From the NCBI RefSeq assembly GCF_002127325.2, contig NC_035443.2, positions 117,120,646 through 117,184,645 on the forward strand: a stretch of DNA of 64,000 nucleotides, written 5' to 3'. The DNA is from Helianthus annuus (taxonomy: Eukaryota > Streptophyta > Magnoliopsida > Asterales > Asteraceae). Under the pieces are notes generated by a model. The model searched no databases. It saw only the letters and a list, made by a program, of their open reading frames with translations, and was not told the DNA's origin. Below are positions 31,230 to 42,768 of this stretch, piece by piece (the stretch's first letter is position 1; each line of letters begins with the position of its first letter). The position numbers and the translations under genes are program-made.

Positions 31230-34200
31230 GACATAGCAGGGAATAATGTTTCTCTGTCACGGGAGGAAATGGGCGGCCAACTGCTTGCGTGGCACTTTCC
31301 TATTGATCAAGCCATATTACGATTTTGTCCTCTTTAAATTACAGTTTTGCCATTAGTTTTGATTTTCCCATTCCAGCCAAACTAAGATATTGCCCTCAGT
31401 TCAACGTTACAGTTTTGCCATCGTTTATGTTTTTTCCCCTGTCAAATTATGATTTTGCCCCAGTGTAAAATTACAGTTATGCCATTGTTTTATTTATTAT
31501 TTTTTTTGACAAAGTATTGTTTAGTTTTAATTGGTTGACTCGGTGTTGTTTTTATTTATGCTAGCCGGCAGTCTGACACACACTCTTTAAAATACAATTT
31601 TCCCCCAGTTAAAAATTATAGTGTTCCATCATTTTGGGTGGTTGACTCGATGTAATTTTTTGAGATCGTGTAATGAATAGTATGTACAAGTAATAAAAAC
31701 ACAGACATACATGCTATGAGAGGGAAATTTTTGATTTGGTCTCTACAACGCGGACGGGGCAAAAACTAGTTAATTTACTAAATAAAGTTGTATAATTTCA
31801 ATTTACTTTTTATAACTTTATATTTTCCTCCTAAAATTTTCACCTCTAAAAATTTCCCTCCCAACCTAATCTGGCTCCCATTTTGAACTCCCCCCAAAAA
31901 AAATTCTAATAAACAACAGCAAAACTCTAGACAAACAAATCAAAACCCTAGCTTCCAATTTCACACCAATGATTTCCAACTCTTCGACCACCATCGTTCC
32001 TCTGCCCCTCTATCTCCTATCTTACGTTTGTCAGATTATACAACGAAGTCCCTAAATACAGCAAAGGAAGAATCAATGGAGTCCGTGACGGAGGCAATGA
32101 GATCTGCTTCGGTAAATCATACAACCCATGATTCCATGAACGTTCTTCGTTTGTTGTGGTGTGTTTCCATTCAAGTTCGGTCGAGTCAACACAACACCGA
32201 CTCTGTCAGCTCTCTTTTGTCCAACTTTTTAGGCTCACATTTCATCTATCGGTCGAATCAATGGAGTCTGACGGAGGCATGAGTGTAACGATCTTTAGGT
32301 AGTTACGCTTAATCGTCTCGTTGTTTTTGAGAGTTACTTCGATTAACTTGATTTTGCAACGATTGTAGTGAGTATAATTAGATCATTAACTTGAATTTCT
32401 ATTGTATTGTTGAATATGTCAGAGCTCTTAATGCTGCTAAATTATATAAGGCCATAGTTTATAGGATAGTCAATTAATTTGTGTTTAAATCTTATGTTGT
32501 AGTTTGAATGTGAACTAACTCTTTTTTTTTGTTGTATATTGATGTTTGTGGTTGCAAGCTAGATTTGCGTGATGAACACTACCTTGTTAACTTTTTGAGT
32601 CTAGAGCTGGTGATGGCTTCAATAATGCAACAGGGAGATTGAAACTTGTATTGAGTGTTCTGCAGCTAATCTTGTACAGGTATGATATTTGTTTAACCTC
32701 AATGAATGATATGAAGTTCTCAAGTTTTAAGTTTAGTGTTAATTTTTGCTACAACTAGACAATTAGAATATTCATGGTTATTCTTATTGAGTTGAATTAA
32801 CTCAAACGTGCTATTTTATTATGTAAAAGTTCTATATATTGCCTTATGTGTGTACCACATACTTTATGTATAAGTATATTATACTACTAAAGCAAGTCTA
32901 TTTAATATTATATACATAATCTAATCTAGGGCTAGAGCTTGAGCTCGGCTCATAGGTAATTTTCAAGCTCGATCATGGCTCGGGTTTCATTCATTTATTA
33001 TTCTATTAACTACTTTATATTTTATTATAATTATTATTAAATATATATTTAATATATTAATAAAACATTATATGATCGTTTAGGCTCGTGAGCCGGCTAG
33101 AGTAAGCGAAGCTTAGGCTCGTTTACTAAACGAGTTTTTTTCTAGGCTTGTGCTCGAGCTCGCTTAAGCTCGACTTGTTCAAGTTTTATTTCAAGCCGAG
33201 TAGCTCGGCTCGTTTGCACCATTAAACTAATCTTATAAAAATGAATAATAAAATTAGCAATTACTTTACTTGGTGATCTGGATGTCGACAAACGGATACC
33301 AAACTACCATGTGCTTAGATAACTGCCGATCAACCAAATTGATAGCTGTTTTATGTTTTTTTTTTACCTTTTTAAGTGCGTTTTTAAATACCATGTGAGT
33401 GTTGGAGATAGTTTTTGAGCCCACACCTAATTTCATTCATAGTTTTTAAGTAACAATTTTGATGTACAGTTCTAGTATGAAGTTTCACCAGGCAAGTTCT
33501 CCTTTCCTCTACTTGACCAAATGTACAGTTCTAGAAAGTATGCTACACCATGAGGATGATATCTTAACATTCTATGTTATTTTAAATTCAGGAGCTGGCT
33601 CAAATGAGGCATCGTCTTAGAGGGCTAACGTGATCCGCGTAAGTTGTTTTGTTAATAAGTTGTGTGACCAAGTTTGATTAAAGTTGTATAACTTCTTGGT
33701 TGTTTTATTGCTAATCAGAAGCACATGCAAGAAATATATACGCCACAACAAGCCTGGTAGGATTTTGGTATAATTGAGACCCAAGGAAACAGGAAACATC
33801 TGAAGAACATGGTCCTTGGTCTCCCTTGACTCCCAGCTAACGGGGCACCAGAAAGCACACGTCTTTGCCCATCAATATTATGGATTGGTGTTAGGCCTTC
33901 TAGATTTGGTTCTGTATTTACAATACAACCTTGGAGTGGTGTTACACCTGCAATGGTTTAAACAATTCCAAAGTTGTCACCGTAGGTACACTAATTCTTG
34001 GCATGCTTACAAGTGTTTAATTAGTTTTATATGATGCTCCACGTGCTGGTTCTTTGACATCATTCCTATCCCCTCATCTTATCCGAGAGAAGGTAATACT
34101 TGTACTTTGATCATATAAATTGCATTTTTTTTTTCAAATTGGATTCATGAAACTAAAATTTTAGTTCACCTTTCACAATAGGTGAGCGATCACCATTTCT

Positions 34201-34680
34201 AGAATCGGAGGAACTGGAATCAGGCAAAGGCAAGAAACAAGTGGAAGCATAACCAGTGAGTTATTCGTACACGTTTTTTCATATGACATTTGCATTGGCG
34301 AGCATGTATTCAGACATGCTTTTATTGGGATTGAGTAGTTCAGAAAGCTCGGATCTCGTTGATGTCGGGTAGCTGGTCATTGATTGAATTGTTCACAACT
34401 TGAATCTGGTGGCTGGTCATTGATTTTGCAATCAAATCTTGGAGCATTCCACAAAGACAAAACGACTTGATATAAATTTGCAGCACTTTCAAGTGTAAAA
34501 GAAATGAGTATATTGATTTGAAGACAACAACCTAGAATTAGTTCTTAGTTTATGTGTAGAGGCATTCCCTTTGCAACTTTGGTAGATAGGTTTTGATTAG
34601 AAGTTTGTCTTTAAATAGTATTTTGAAAACTTATGTATGGATTTTGGCTTATTATTGTTAATATCATTTGGTCTTTAGAT
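31230..34680. other. CACTA core with no recognised gene
   Basis: AT-rich sequence with a few exon-like pieces. Repeated phrases of the type ATTACAGTTTTGCCAT lie at 31315-31500. A terminus AACGCGGACGGGGCAAAAAC followed by TAGT near 31766 looks Helitron-like. An ORF at 32028-32282 (84 codons) has no recognised family. A dispersed GAGCTCG-rich block lies at about 32930-33225 (a similar one at 29450-29660). An open stretch at 34033-34092 reads DAPRAGSLTSFLSPHLIREK before GTAATA. None is strong enough for a named call. Confidence 0.4.
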
Positions 34681-34689
34681 TTTCTCACG

Positions 34690-35893
34690 GTTACTGTATA
34701 AAATTTGAAAATAAAATGGCTAATTATATGAAAATGGCCACATGAAACCACACTAAATATGTGTGATCAATGTTAGACAATAGCCATACTTAAATTATAA
34801 AATTTCATGTGGCGATACATAACTGTTAGCCACACTTTCGTCAGATTATTTTTTTATGTGGCGGAACCATAACAAATGTCACGGAAAACACAAATTATGT
34901 GTGACCAAATGTTGATAATAGATACACTTAAAATTACCAAATTTCATGTGGCTATACATAACTATTAGCCACACTTTCGTGACATTGTTTTTTGTTTGTG
35001 TGACGAAATATAGCAAAAGAAATGGGGAAAACAAATACGTGTGACCAAAGGTTAGAAAATAGTCACACTTAACATTACAAAAATGGTGTGTCTAGTAAAC
35101 GTTTTTTGGCCACACTTACAATAAATTAATGTGACTATATAATAGAACCGGCCACAATTCGTCACATTGTATTTTGTTTGTGTGACGAGATTATGGCAAA
35201 TGACATGAGAAACAAATATGTGTGACCAAAGGTTAGACAATAGCCACACCATAATCACTTTGTTTCTTGTTTGTGTGACAAAATGATAGAAATCACCATA
35301 AGAAAAAAAAATGCGTGTCACCAAAGGTTAGACAATAGTCACACTTAAAATTACAAGATTTCGTGTGGCTATAAATAACTATTAGCCACACCATAGTCAC
35401 TTTGTTTTTTATTTGTGTGTCTGTATTATAGAAACAACTACACTTATAGTAAGTTCATGTGACTATATAATGGAAACGACTACACTTACAACAATTCATG
35501 TGGCCATTGCTACCGTTTAGCCACACTTAATGGGCAAAAAATTGATCAAAACAACCCTTTTTGCCACACTTTTTTGTAATTGATGTGGCTAAAACAAACA
35601 ATTTTGGTAATTTATGTGACTATATATCAGTAACGGTCATGCTTAAAGTAAATACATGTGGCCATTGCTATCCTTTAGCCACACTTAATGATGGAAATGT
35701 CAGATTTTAACCAAAAATGTTGGTACCCTTTAGCCACACTTTTAAGTTTTACGGCCACTAAAAAGTGTGTGTGGCCGTATGATACCTACGATGACTCTAG
35801 CTTTGGTCACACTTGACCTGAAAAAAATATGTGTGGCGAAAAACATATAGTCACACTTTTTTTGTGTGGCTGTATCCCTATTTTGGCGTAGTG
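34690..35893. repeat. CACTA right subterminal repeats
   Basis: Dense AGCCACACTT and TGTGTGACCAAAGGTTAG words, some as higher blocks of about 120-130 bases (34870, 34990, 35160, 35270). This end is longer than the left one (about 1.2 kb against 0.55 kb). Confidence 0.85.
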
Positions 35894-35896
35894 AAG

Positions 35897-36807
35897 ACTT
35901 GAAAAATAATAAATCATACCAGAAACACTTAGGCAATAATTTCCAACCTTAACCTTTGAATCCTTTGCAATGTCCCCGGCATGGATGTCCCCTGTCTGTG
36001 CGGGATATTGCATCAGTGCATGACATACTTGAGTATTTCTTCACTTTGTGATTAAACTTCGTAGCTTCTTATCCACAAAGAACGTGTGTAATCACAACTT
36101 GTCATATCTTTACAATCTTTGTTAAAAACTTTAGTTTTACTGGGGATAAACCCTTACTGTACTGGGAATAAACCCTTAGTATCCTGGGGAAAATCCCAAA
36201 TTTTCGTGCGCTACAGGCGGGGATGTGGAAACCCCAAAACTTAGAAAGGTGAAAACCTTTAAACCTTAGAAGAGTGTGAAAACACTCTTGTTTTCGTGCG
36301 CTACAGGCGGGAGTGTATAAACTCCAAGACTTAGAAAGGTGAAAACCTTTAAACCTTAGAGAGTATGAAAATACCCTTTCGCGAGAGAGGGTGATCAATC
36401 CTCATATACCTTAAGGATCCAGGGTATAGCCAACAGTAACGAAATTGTCAGCCACTTTTACATGAACTGGTCCCGCCACCTTGAACTATCCCTGGATAAC
36501 TTACGCTCCAGGCGGGGTGTTTAAACCCAATTCGTGAGAAAGGTGAAAACCTTTAAACCTTTAAAGGGATCAGGATCCCTTAAACGTGAGAGAGGGGGCC
36601 AATCCTCTAATCTTTCGAAGTATCCTGAGTGTGTATCCTGGAGCTATATCCCGAAGCATATTCTGCAAAACAACCTTAAACTAAGGTGGGTGTTAGCTTG
36701 GCTAACACCCCTCCGATGCTTAAGTTAGTATTGGGTTCAAATAAAATAAATTATATTTAAAAGAGACAGAATTCATGCCATCTTGAGTTAGAAATTAAAT
36801 TCTAAAC
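35897..36807 (-). other. Tat-B1 3' UTR, segment next to pol
   Basis: Homologous to 56877-57960 of Tat-B2. It holds a perfect hairpin GGGTGTTAGC-TTG-GCTAACACCC (36688-36710) and four stem-loops in the 36120-36560 block with loop TGAAAA on the plus strand (TTTTCA on the element's strand). No coding frame. Confidence 0.8.
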
Positions 36808-37410
36808 TCACTTGAAATAGGCTTTGAGATATATAGCATTCCAGGATCTTGGTAGTATATCCCTCTCCATATTCATAAGCTGGTATGCTCCTTTTCTGGA
36901 TTCCGATTCAATCTCATAGGGTCCTTCCCACTTTGGAGCCAACTTTCCATCAGCAGGATTCGTAGTATTCTGAAAAGCTTTCCTTAACACCCAATCTTCG
37001 ACTTGGAACCTTATAGTCCTTATATTCTTGTTGTATGCTCTGGATATCCTCTGTTGATATGTTGCCATCCTTAGCTTTGCTGCATCTCTTGTTTCATCCA
37101 CAGTATCTAATTCTTGGCACATTGCTCCAGGATTCTGCCCAGGATCCTGGAGATTTGATCTTGCCGTAGGTATCACCATTTCTGTTGGGATCACCGCTTC
37201 TGCTCCAAATATTAAGGAGAAAGGGGTTTGGCCAGTTGCACTCTTTATTGTTGTTCTATCAGCCTACAAAACAAAGGGTATTTCTTTTGCAGCATCTTCC
37301 TTTTTTAGCTCCTAGTCTCTTTTTCAGGTTGTTGACTATTGTCTTGTTTGAGGATTCTGCTTGCCCATTTGCTTGAGGATGTACTGGGGTGGATGTGATC
37401 ATCTTGATTC
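36808..37410 (-). pseudogene. Tat-B1 integrase, C-terminal part
   Basis: Continues the integrase after LARD-D. It shows [16 protein letters not shown] (catalytic E), FGAEAVIPTEMVIPTARSN and the tail FQVEDWVLRKAFQNTTNPADG ending LKAYFK. The part 37195-37410 is disturbed by a stop near 37263 and small indels. The stop at 36808-36810 is the normal pol end, as in Tat-B2 at 56874. Confidence 0.88.
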
Positions 37411-37415
37411 CCCCA

Positions 37416-39102
37416 TGATGTGCGTGAAGTGTGTTATATTTTAGATATATATTTAAGCCCTTTTTACACTTTTAGCCAAGTTTTAAATTTATAAAACACG
37501 ATATTCACTAACACTAAACACACATATGGGCAAGTGCACCCATCGTGGACGTAGTATAGTGTTGGTAAGATACCGAGGTCGTCCAAGGACACAAGAGCTT
37601 TTAGTACCGGTTTATCCTCAACGTCCAATCAAATCAAAAAGGTTAGAGAAATGTTTTAAACTAATAAAAACTAACTAAATGCTGAAAATAAAAATAAAAT
37701 AAAAACAGATAGACAAGATGAATCACTTGGATCCGACACATGTATTAGTATAACCTTTGATTATTTTCGCACTTTTGCACTTGTTTAAGAGATTATCTTA
37801 GTTATTGTAGTAGGCCCCTCTTTTGAAGGCGACGTTACCCTCAACCCAGTAGTTTGAGTCAGCAAGGATACAATCCTAAAGGGTCGGATTATTGAAAGAT
37901 AATGAATTAAGTTATTAATGCGAATTGTGGTAGGCCCCGCTTTTGGCGGTGACGTTACCCTCGGCTAAGTAGTCCGAGTTAGCAGGGATACAGTCCTAAA
38001 TAGCCGGGTTATAGTATTAATAGTAGTTAACTTATGAGGGGGTCAAAGAGTTTGGATCCCCGCCATCCAATACCTATGGGCATTGAAGGAAATCCTACTA
38101 AATTTGACCCAGGTCCCAAGCAGGACCTCTAAACGCTGAACAAGGGCAAGACCCTTACCAAACCGTTCCCTTAACCCCCGACCAGGTAGCCAACATACCT
38201 CCATATAGACCGTGGAGATATGAATGGTGAAAATCTTTTATTTTATATAGACAGTAAAATAATGCCAAGACACCACGGACAAACGATAAGGAAAGATCAC
38301 CTTCAACATAAGTAACTAGTTATTAAAGTCATTAATACAAAACCAAATAAAAAGTGCAAAAGATTAAAAATAAAAAGTATTATACTAAACACTTGTCTTC
38401 ACCAAGTGATGTAAGAGACTTAGGCAAACATGGCCTTGATTGTCAAGAACTCTTACTATCAATCTTGGATCCCGAGACGACTCACACACTCTACGATGGA
38501 CAATGGATGATGGTGGTGGATGATGGTGTTATGGTGGTGGTGGGTGGTGGATGAAGTGTGAGAGAGGTGGTGTGCCAAGGGATGAGAGAGAATGAAGCCA
38601 AGCTCCTCTATTTATAGGCTGAACAGAAGGCTGGACACGGCCCCGTGTCCGCTAGACACGGCCCCGTGCCCGTCTGACACTCTCTCTCTTCATTAATTGT
38701 AATTGCGAATTACAATTAATGCGCCTGCTGTACTTTCACCACGCCCCCGTGCCCGCTGGACACGGCCCCGTGGTGGGCAATGGAAGCTTCTACTGGTTTG
38801 TCTTTTCTGCTGCTTCCTGGGCACGCCCCCGTGTTCGCTGGACACGGGGCGTGTTCAGACTCTGTTTCTTCTCCTTTGCCTTGGGAGGTGCCGTTGAGGG
38901 TCCGGGCAGTCTACTTTTATTCCTTTTCTTGTATTTATGCTAGAATTAGTTGTCTTTTTGCTTCTTTTGTGATTTTGAGCTCATTTAATCCTGAAAATGC
39001 AAAAGGAGGACAAAAACACTCTTTTTCCAACATTAGTACTTAAAAAGGGTTAGTTTTATGCCTTAATTGATGTGATTTATATGTTGCATTTTACACACAT
39101 CA
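37416..39102 (-). repeat. LARD-D 3' LTR (1,687 bp)
   Basis: It runs from TGATGTGCG to TTTACACACATCA. It contains six of the GGACACGG-type inverted repeats (38633-38856), a 29-bp near-perfect palindrome at 38692-38720 and a TATA box (minus strand CTATAAATAG, 38608-38617). The ORFs 38703-39043 are shadows of the hairpin zone. Confidence 0.93.
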
Positions 39103-39145
39103 AATACCCCCACACTTGAACTTTTGCTTGTCCTCAAGCAAAACT
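39103..39145 (-). promoter_or_regulatory. LARD-D polypurine tract
   Basis: The minus strand reads GCTTGAGGACAAGCAAAAG and then TTCAAGTGTGGGGGTATT directly before TGATGTGTG of the LTR. This is typical of Athila elements. A second, similar tract lies inside at about 40421-40470. Confidence 0.85.
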
Positions 39146-40420
39146 CTTTAAATGTGGCTTACACTCCCAAATGGAATAGGTAGAAGAGAAGTTTTTAGCT
39201 TGTCCTAGAGTGTCGGGAATCCAAGGTTTTTATAGGTTTTATTTTTATTTATTTACAATCCTATTCGTTATGATTTATTTTGAACGTTTCATAAGATAAA
39301 TTACTTATTTGGGCATAGCATGCCTTATTAAAATTCCATTTATATACAAGTTCACATACCTCACGGGAGATCACTCAACACTCGGCCGAAGGTGTATATT
39401 TTTAGTGAATCACTCGAGAGCGGCATGGAACTTACGCCTTCCATAGGCTTGCCAAGCAATCAATCCTCCTCCTTTTTAACTTTTTACCTTTGTAAATATC
39501 AAGAGGACTTTTGGGGTGAAGGGTTAGGCTTGGGTTAAAGGTGGGTGGTTGGTTAGTGGTTAGTGAAAAGGGCGAAAATCGTAACAAGCGTCGGTTTTCG
39601 TAACCTTGTTTTTAGTGACTTTTTATTTTTGAAGTATTTCTCCAAACAAGCTTTTATATAGCTTTTGTTTGTTTTTGACTTCATCATAAAATTTTTTATT
39701 TTTTATTTTTTATTTTTTATTTTTTTTATTTTTTTATTTTTTTTTGATCGTCACATAAAAAGGTGAGTTTACGAAAAAGCGAGCTTGTTACTAAAATAAA
39801 GGGTGAAAAATAAAAAGGTTTTTGGTGGGTAAAAAGGGTTTTGGGGTAATGAAATGAAAGGTTTAGGCTCAAAGGGGCTATCTAGGGGGATTTTGGGTAG
39901 GTAAAAAAAAAATGAAAAATAATGGTTTTGAAAGAAAAATGGTTAGTCCTAATGCCTCCATCATTTACTTACTTGGGTTTAAGTTGGTAAGGACCGGGAA
40001 TGTATCGTCGTGGCAAGTTCTAGATTTGTAAGAACCGAGCGGCTATTCACACAAGAAACGAAAAATGAGCATTTAATCTAAATATGTGTATTTTTATGCT
40101 CAATAAAGGCTCAAAACTCACTTTTGTGGGAATGGGTTTTTAATGTGATCAAGTATATATAATTGAATTTTTTAACTAAGCTTGTCATGCCGTTTCATAA
40201 TTTTCTTGTGTTGGTTCTTTTTATCATGACGCTATCGGTTGTAAACTTGTAAAAATATAACCTTTTTAGAACTTGTTATTCCCAACTTAAACTAAGACAA
40301 GTAAATAAAAAAAATGAAAAAGTTTTTGAAAAAAATTTGGGGTGTTTAGCGGTTCCAATAGAGTTTTGTGTAAGGCTTGTGTTTAGGATTTTGCAAAATT
40401 TCAAGGTTTTAGCATCCCCC
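39146..40420 (-). other. LARD-D 3' untranslated stretch
   Basis: About 1.3 kb without coding potential. Includes an A/T run (TTTTTATTTTT repeats, 39690-39745). Confidence 0.75.
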
Positions 40421-40470
40421 CACACTTAAATTACACATTGTCCTCAATGTGTCCAAAAATAAAGTTTTTG
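40421..40470 (-). promoter_or_regulatory. LARD-D internal polypurine-like tract
   Basis: The minus strand reads CACATTGAGGACAATGTG, then TAATTTAAGTGTGGGGGGAT. The GAGGACAA...AAGTGTGGGGG layout repeats that of the tract beside the LTR 1.3 kb away. Confidence 0.6.
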
Positions 40471-41032
40471 GTTGATTAGAATGTGTAAAAGTGGGTTAAA
40501 AAGCAAAGATTTATGTTACTGGCATCCTGGACACGACCCCGTGTTGACCGGGCACGGCCCCATGGTCAAGTGCCAGTAACAAAAATTACAGAATTGAAAC
40601 AGAAGCCTGGACACGGGGGCGTGTCCGCTGAACACGGCCCGTGTCCAGTTACCTGAACTGGGTGATTTTCTGCAGGGGGCTCAGCACGGGGCCGTGTTGG
40701 TTGGGCACGGCCCGTGTTGAGCCTTCTGTGATGGAGATTTTTGTCGGGTTGCCCTGTTCTTCGTGCATGGTTCCATTTTTCTCGTTCCCTTTTTCATCCA
40801 TTACCACCATGAGTGTGTTTTATTCTCAAAACAACCATCAATCTTAAAAACCATCATAACATTACTAATCATAGAAAGACATTACATAAAGATAAAGATA
40901 AAAATTACATAACTATTAAACTTATGGAGTTCTAGCCCTATGTTTTATTTTAATTTAGCAAAATTTCCAAGAAGCTACTAATCTTGGTTAGATAAGGCTC
41001 TTTAGAACTCCTACTTCCGGGTGTGGTTTTCC

Positions 41033-41476
41033 TTATATGTCGGCAAGCCACTCCTCTACCTCCCTTGGAAGGAGAAAAGAGGGCTCGTTCGCATTAGTTT
41101 GAGGAGTTTCAACTTCCGCTGGAACTTCTTGTGGATTTTCCATGGGAGGTTCTGCGGGAAAGTCTCCCCACCCGGTAGGGTTGTTAACACTGAGTGCCAA
41201 GTTCCAGTCTTGTTGTGGAAGGACTGGTTCCATAGGAGGTGCTACCAAAATGTTTAACCTTTGGTGCAAAAGGTTAATCTCTTGGAAGCTGCTTTCAAGT
41301 CCCATTGTAAGATCGTTAATACGGTCAATAAGGACCTCCTCTACTGACGTCATTTCGTCGAGAGCTTCCCTCAGTGCTATCACGTAGTGCACAAGTGTAG
41401 CTTCAACGGAGGGCCTCCTTCCCCTTCGGCTGTTTGAGGAATGAACGGATGATGTTTCGCTGTTTTCACTCGCCAT
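41033..41476 (-). CDS. LARD-D ORF2, unknown protein (147 aa)
   Basis: Starts MASENSETSSVHSSNSRRGR, a Ser-rich basic N-terminus, followed by a likely coiled-coil helix (residues about 28-80: ALREALDEMTSVEEVLIDR, then QEINLLHQRLNIL) and a Pro/Glu-rich acidic tail ending REVEEWLADI. No protease, RT or zinc motif. It lies downstream of ORF1 on the same strand, about 700 bases away, with hairpin pairs on both sides. I do not recognise the family. An uninterrupted frame in a young element, with a start codon and balanced composition, argues that it is real, perhaps a Gag-derived or accessory protein. Confidence 0.5.
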   Translation of the reverse strand: MASENSETSSVHSSNSRRGRRPSVEATLVHYVIALREALDEMTSVEEVLIDRINDLTMGLESSFQEINLLHQRLNILVAPPMEPVLPQQDWNLALSVNNPTGWGDFPAEPPMENPQEVPAEVETPQTNANEPSFLLPREVEEWLADI

Positions 41477-42171
41477 TCTACGAAAAATAAACCAAAAGCA
41501 GTTTATATGACGAAACAGTTTCTGGACACGGCCCCGTGCTCATTGAGCACGGCCCCGTGTTCATCTTTCTGCAGAATTTTGGAGCAAGGAATCTTGGGTT
41601 TTTAAGTTATTTCCTGAGTTTATGCAAGCTTTTTGACAGTAAATAACTCTAAACAATGTTACATAACATGTTTTTACCAAGATTCCATGATCAAAACTCA
41701 TTGTTCCCTACCACAAAGATTGAAAATTCAAACTTTTCATGGTAGTTCTTGAAGAAAGATGAAGAAGAAGGAAATGTCTAGAAGAGGAAAGGACAAGATG
41801 GGTTGTTGGAAACTTCTTTTAGACTTACCTAGGATTGTTTGAGAGAAGATTCCTTCAAATCTCTGTCCCCAAGTTGGTCCAAATGTGCAGGATTTTTGGC
41901 TGCATTTATAGAAAACGACATCCTGCTGGACACGGCCCCGTGTCCGCTGGACACGGCCCCGTGTGCAGATAAAATTCTGACACAGTTTGTCCGTATTCTG
42001 ACGTTCTGATCAGAAGGGAATCTTTTGGTGGACACGGGGGCGTGTTGGCCGGGCACGGCCCCGTGTCGGAAAGCTGTTTTATGAAGTTTTGTCTTTACTA
42101 AGGAGTTAATCTATATCGGGTGGCTCTTGACTTGTTGGAACAACCCCAAAGTGCCTAAGATACCTTAATTG

Positions 42172-42768
42172 TCATATACTAAGGCGAGAACGCAAGAGGT
42201 TGTCGGTGAGGGTAATTCCTATTTTCATTCTAGGTGGACAAGTCCAACCCTTTCCCGGGCTCTCGTTAAAGAAGGTGTATGCCGAATCGCTCAGGTCTAT
42301 GTATGCATCAAACGAAGTCGATGGGGAGTCCTTCACGGCACAATCGGCACAGGGACGACTATCGTCCAAGTCTTTTCTAGGTAAGAAGTTATTTTTGGGA
42401 GCAACGAGGTTGTCGGAATGCGGTTCCAACATTTCCTCATGGTCATCGTCTTGGGATGGATCTAAAAAATCCTTCCTAAATTCTTTTGACCAATTGAGAA
42501 GTAGTTCTTCTAGTTGAAATAACTCGTCAAGGAGCATTTCTCCTAGAATATCTGGCTGGGCGCATTCGAGGGAGAAATAGTGCTTATTTTTACTTTCGCC
42601 CCTCTTAAGGTTACAAGGAATCGGTGGGTCTATATAGCGGGGCCTATAAGTGAGGAAAAAACATTTTAATTCCTCATGTTCGCCTCCACATATTCGACAC
42701 CACAAACCATAAGAGTGCCGAAAGTAAAAAGAATTACTATCACTCATGTTTGTGTCAGAAATTACCAA
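42172..42768 (-). CDS. LARD-D ORF1, zinc-knuckle protein (up to 198 aa)
   Basis: Two candidate starts: ATG at 42766-42768 and, seven codons on, ATG at 42745-42747 (MSDSNSFYFRHSYGLW). Near the N-terminus is CRICGGEHEELKC, a CX2CGGXHX4C knuckle resembling the one in Athila-type Gags. It is followed by a Leu-rich helix (LGEMLLDELFQLEELLLNW, about residues 75-93), an acidic stretch (DPSQDDDHEEMLEP) and a Cys pair (CADCAV). The rest matches nothing I know. It is the first ORF after the 5' LTR, where gag belongs, so a shortened, diverged nucleocapsid protein is my best guess. No stops or shifts. Confidence 0.55.
   Translation of the reverse strand: MVISDTNMSDSNSFYFRHSYGLWCRICGGEHEELKCFFLTYRPRYIDPPIPCNLKRGESKNKHYFSLECAQPDILGEMLLDELFQLEELLLNWSKEFRKDFLDPSQDDDHEEMLEPHSDNLVAPKNNFLPRKDLDDSRPCADCAVKDSPSTSFDAYIDLSDSAYTFFNESPGKGWTCPPRMKIGITLTDNLLRSRLSI

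Larger units (their letters stand above)
25144..35893. mobile_element. CACTA DNA transposon, non-autonomous, 10.75 kb
   Basis: It starts CACTATGTCAAAACTGGGC and ends ...TTTTGGCGTAGTG, so its right end reads CACTACGCCAAAATAGGGA in reverse; 22 of the first 29 terminal bases match. A 3-bp duplication AAG (25141-25143 and 35894-35896) flanks it. Both ends carry many copies of subterminal words TGTGGC/GCCACA. The core has no frame resembling a CACTA transposase, so it is non-autonomous or badly decayed. The core instead holds repeats, an AT-rich filler and at least one host gene fragment. It sits in the 3' UTR of Tat-B1. Confidence 0.9.

Noticed and set aside
31700..31770. Helitron 3' end (AACGCGGACGGGGCAAAAAC then TAGT)
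   Set aside because: The ending resembles CTAG/T Helitron ends, but I could not find a convincing terminal hairpin or a matching 5' TC end.
32930..33225. SINE-like GAGCTCG-rich repeats (also 29450-29660)
   Set aside because: No A/B box promoter, tail or target duplication that I can see. Left as dispersed repeat within the CACTA core.
38703..39043. Arg/Pro-rich ORFs in LARD-D LTRs (also 44345-44685)
   Set aside because: They are translations of the GC hairpin cluster in several frames, not proteins.
42200..42517. Plus-strand ORF of 105 codons
   Set aside because: Shadow of LARD-D ORF1 on the opposite strand, which fits element orientation and has a zinc knuckle.
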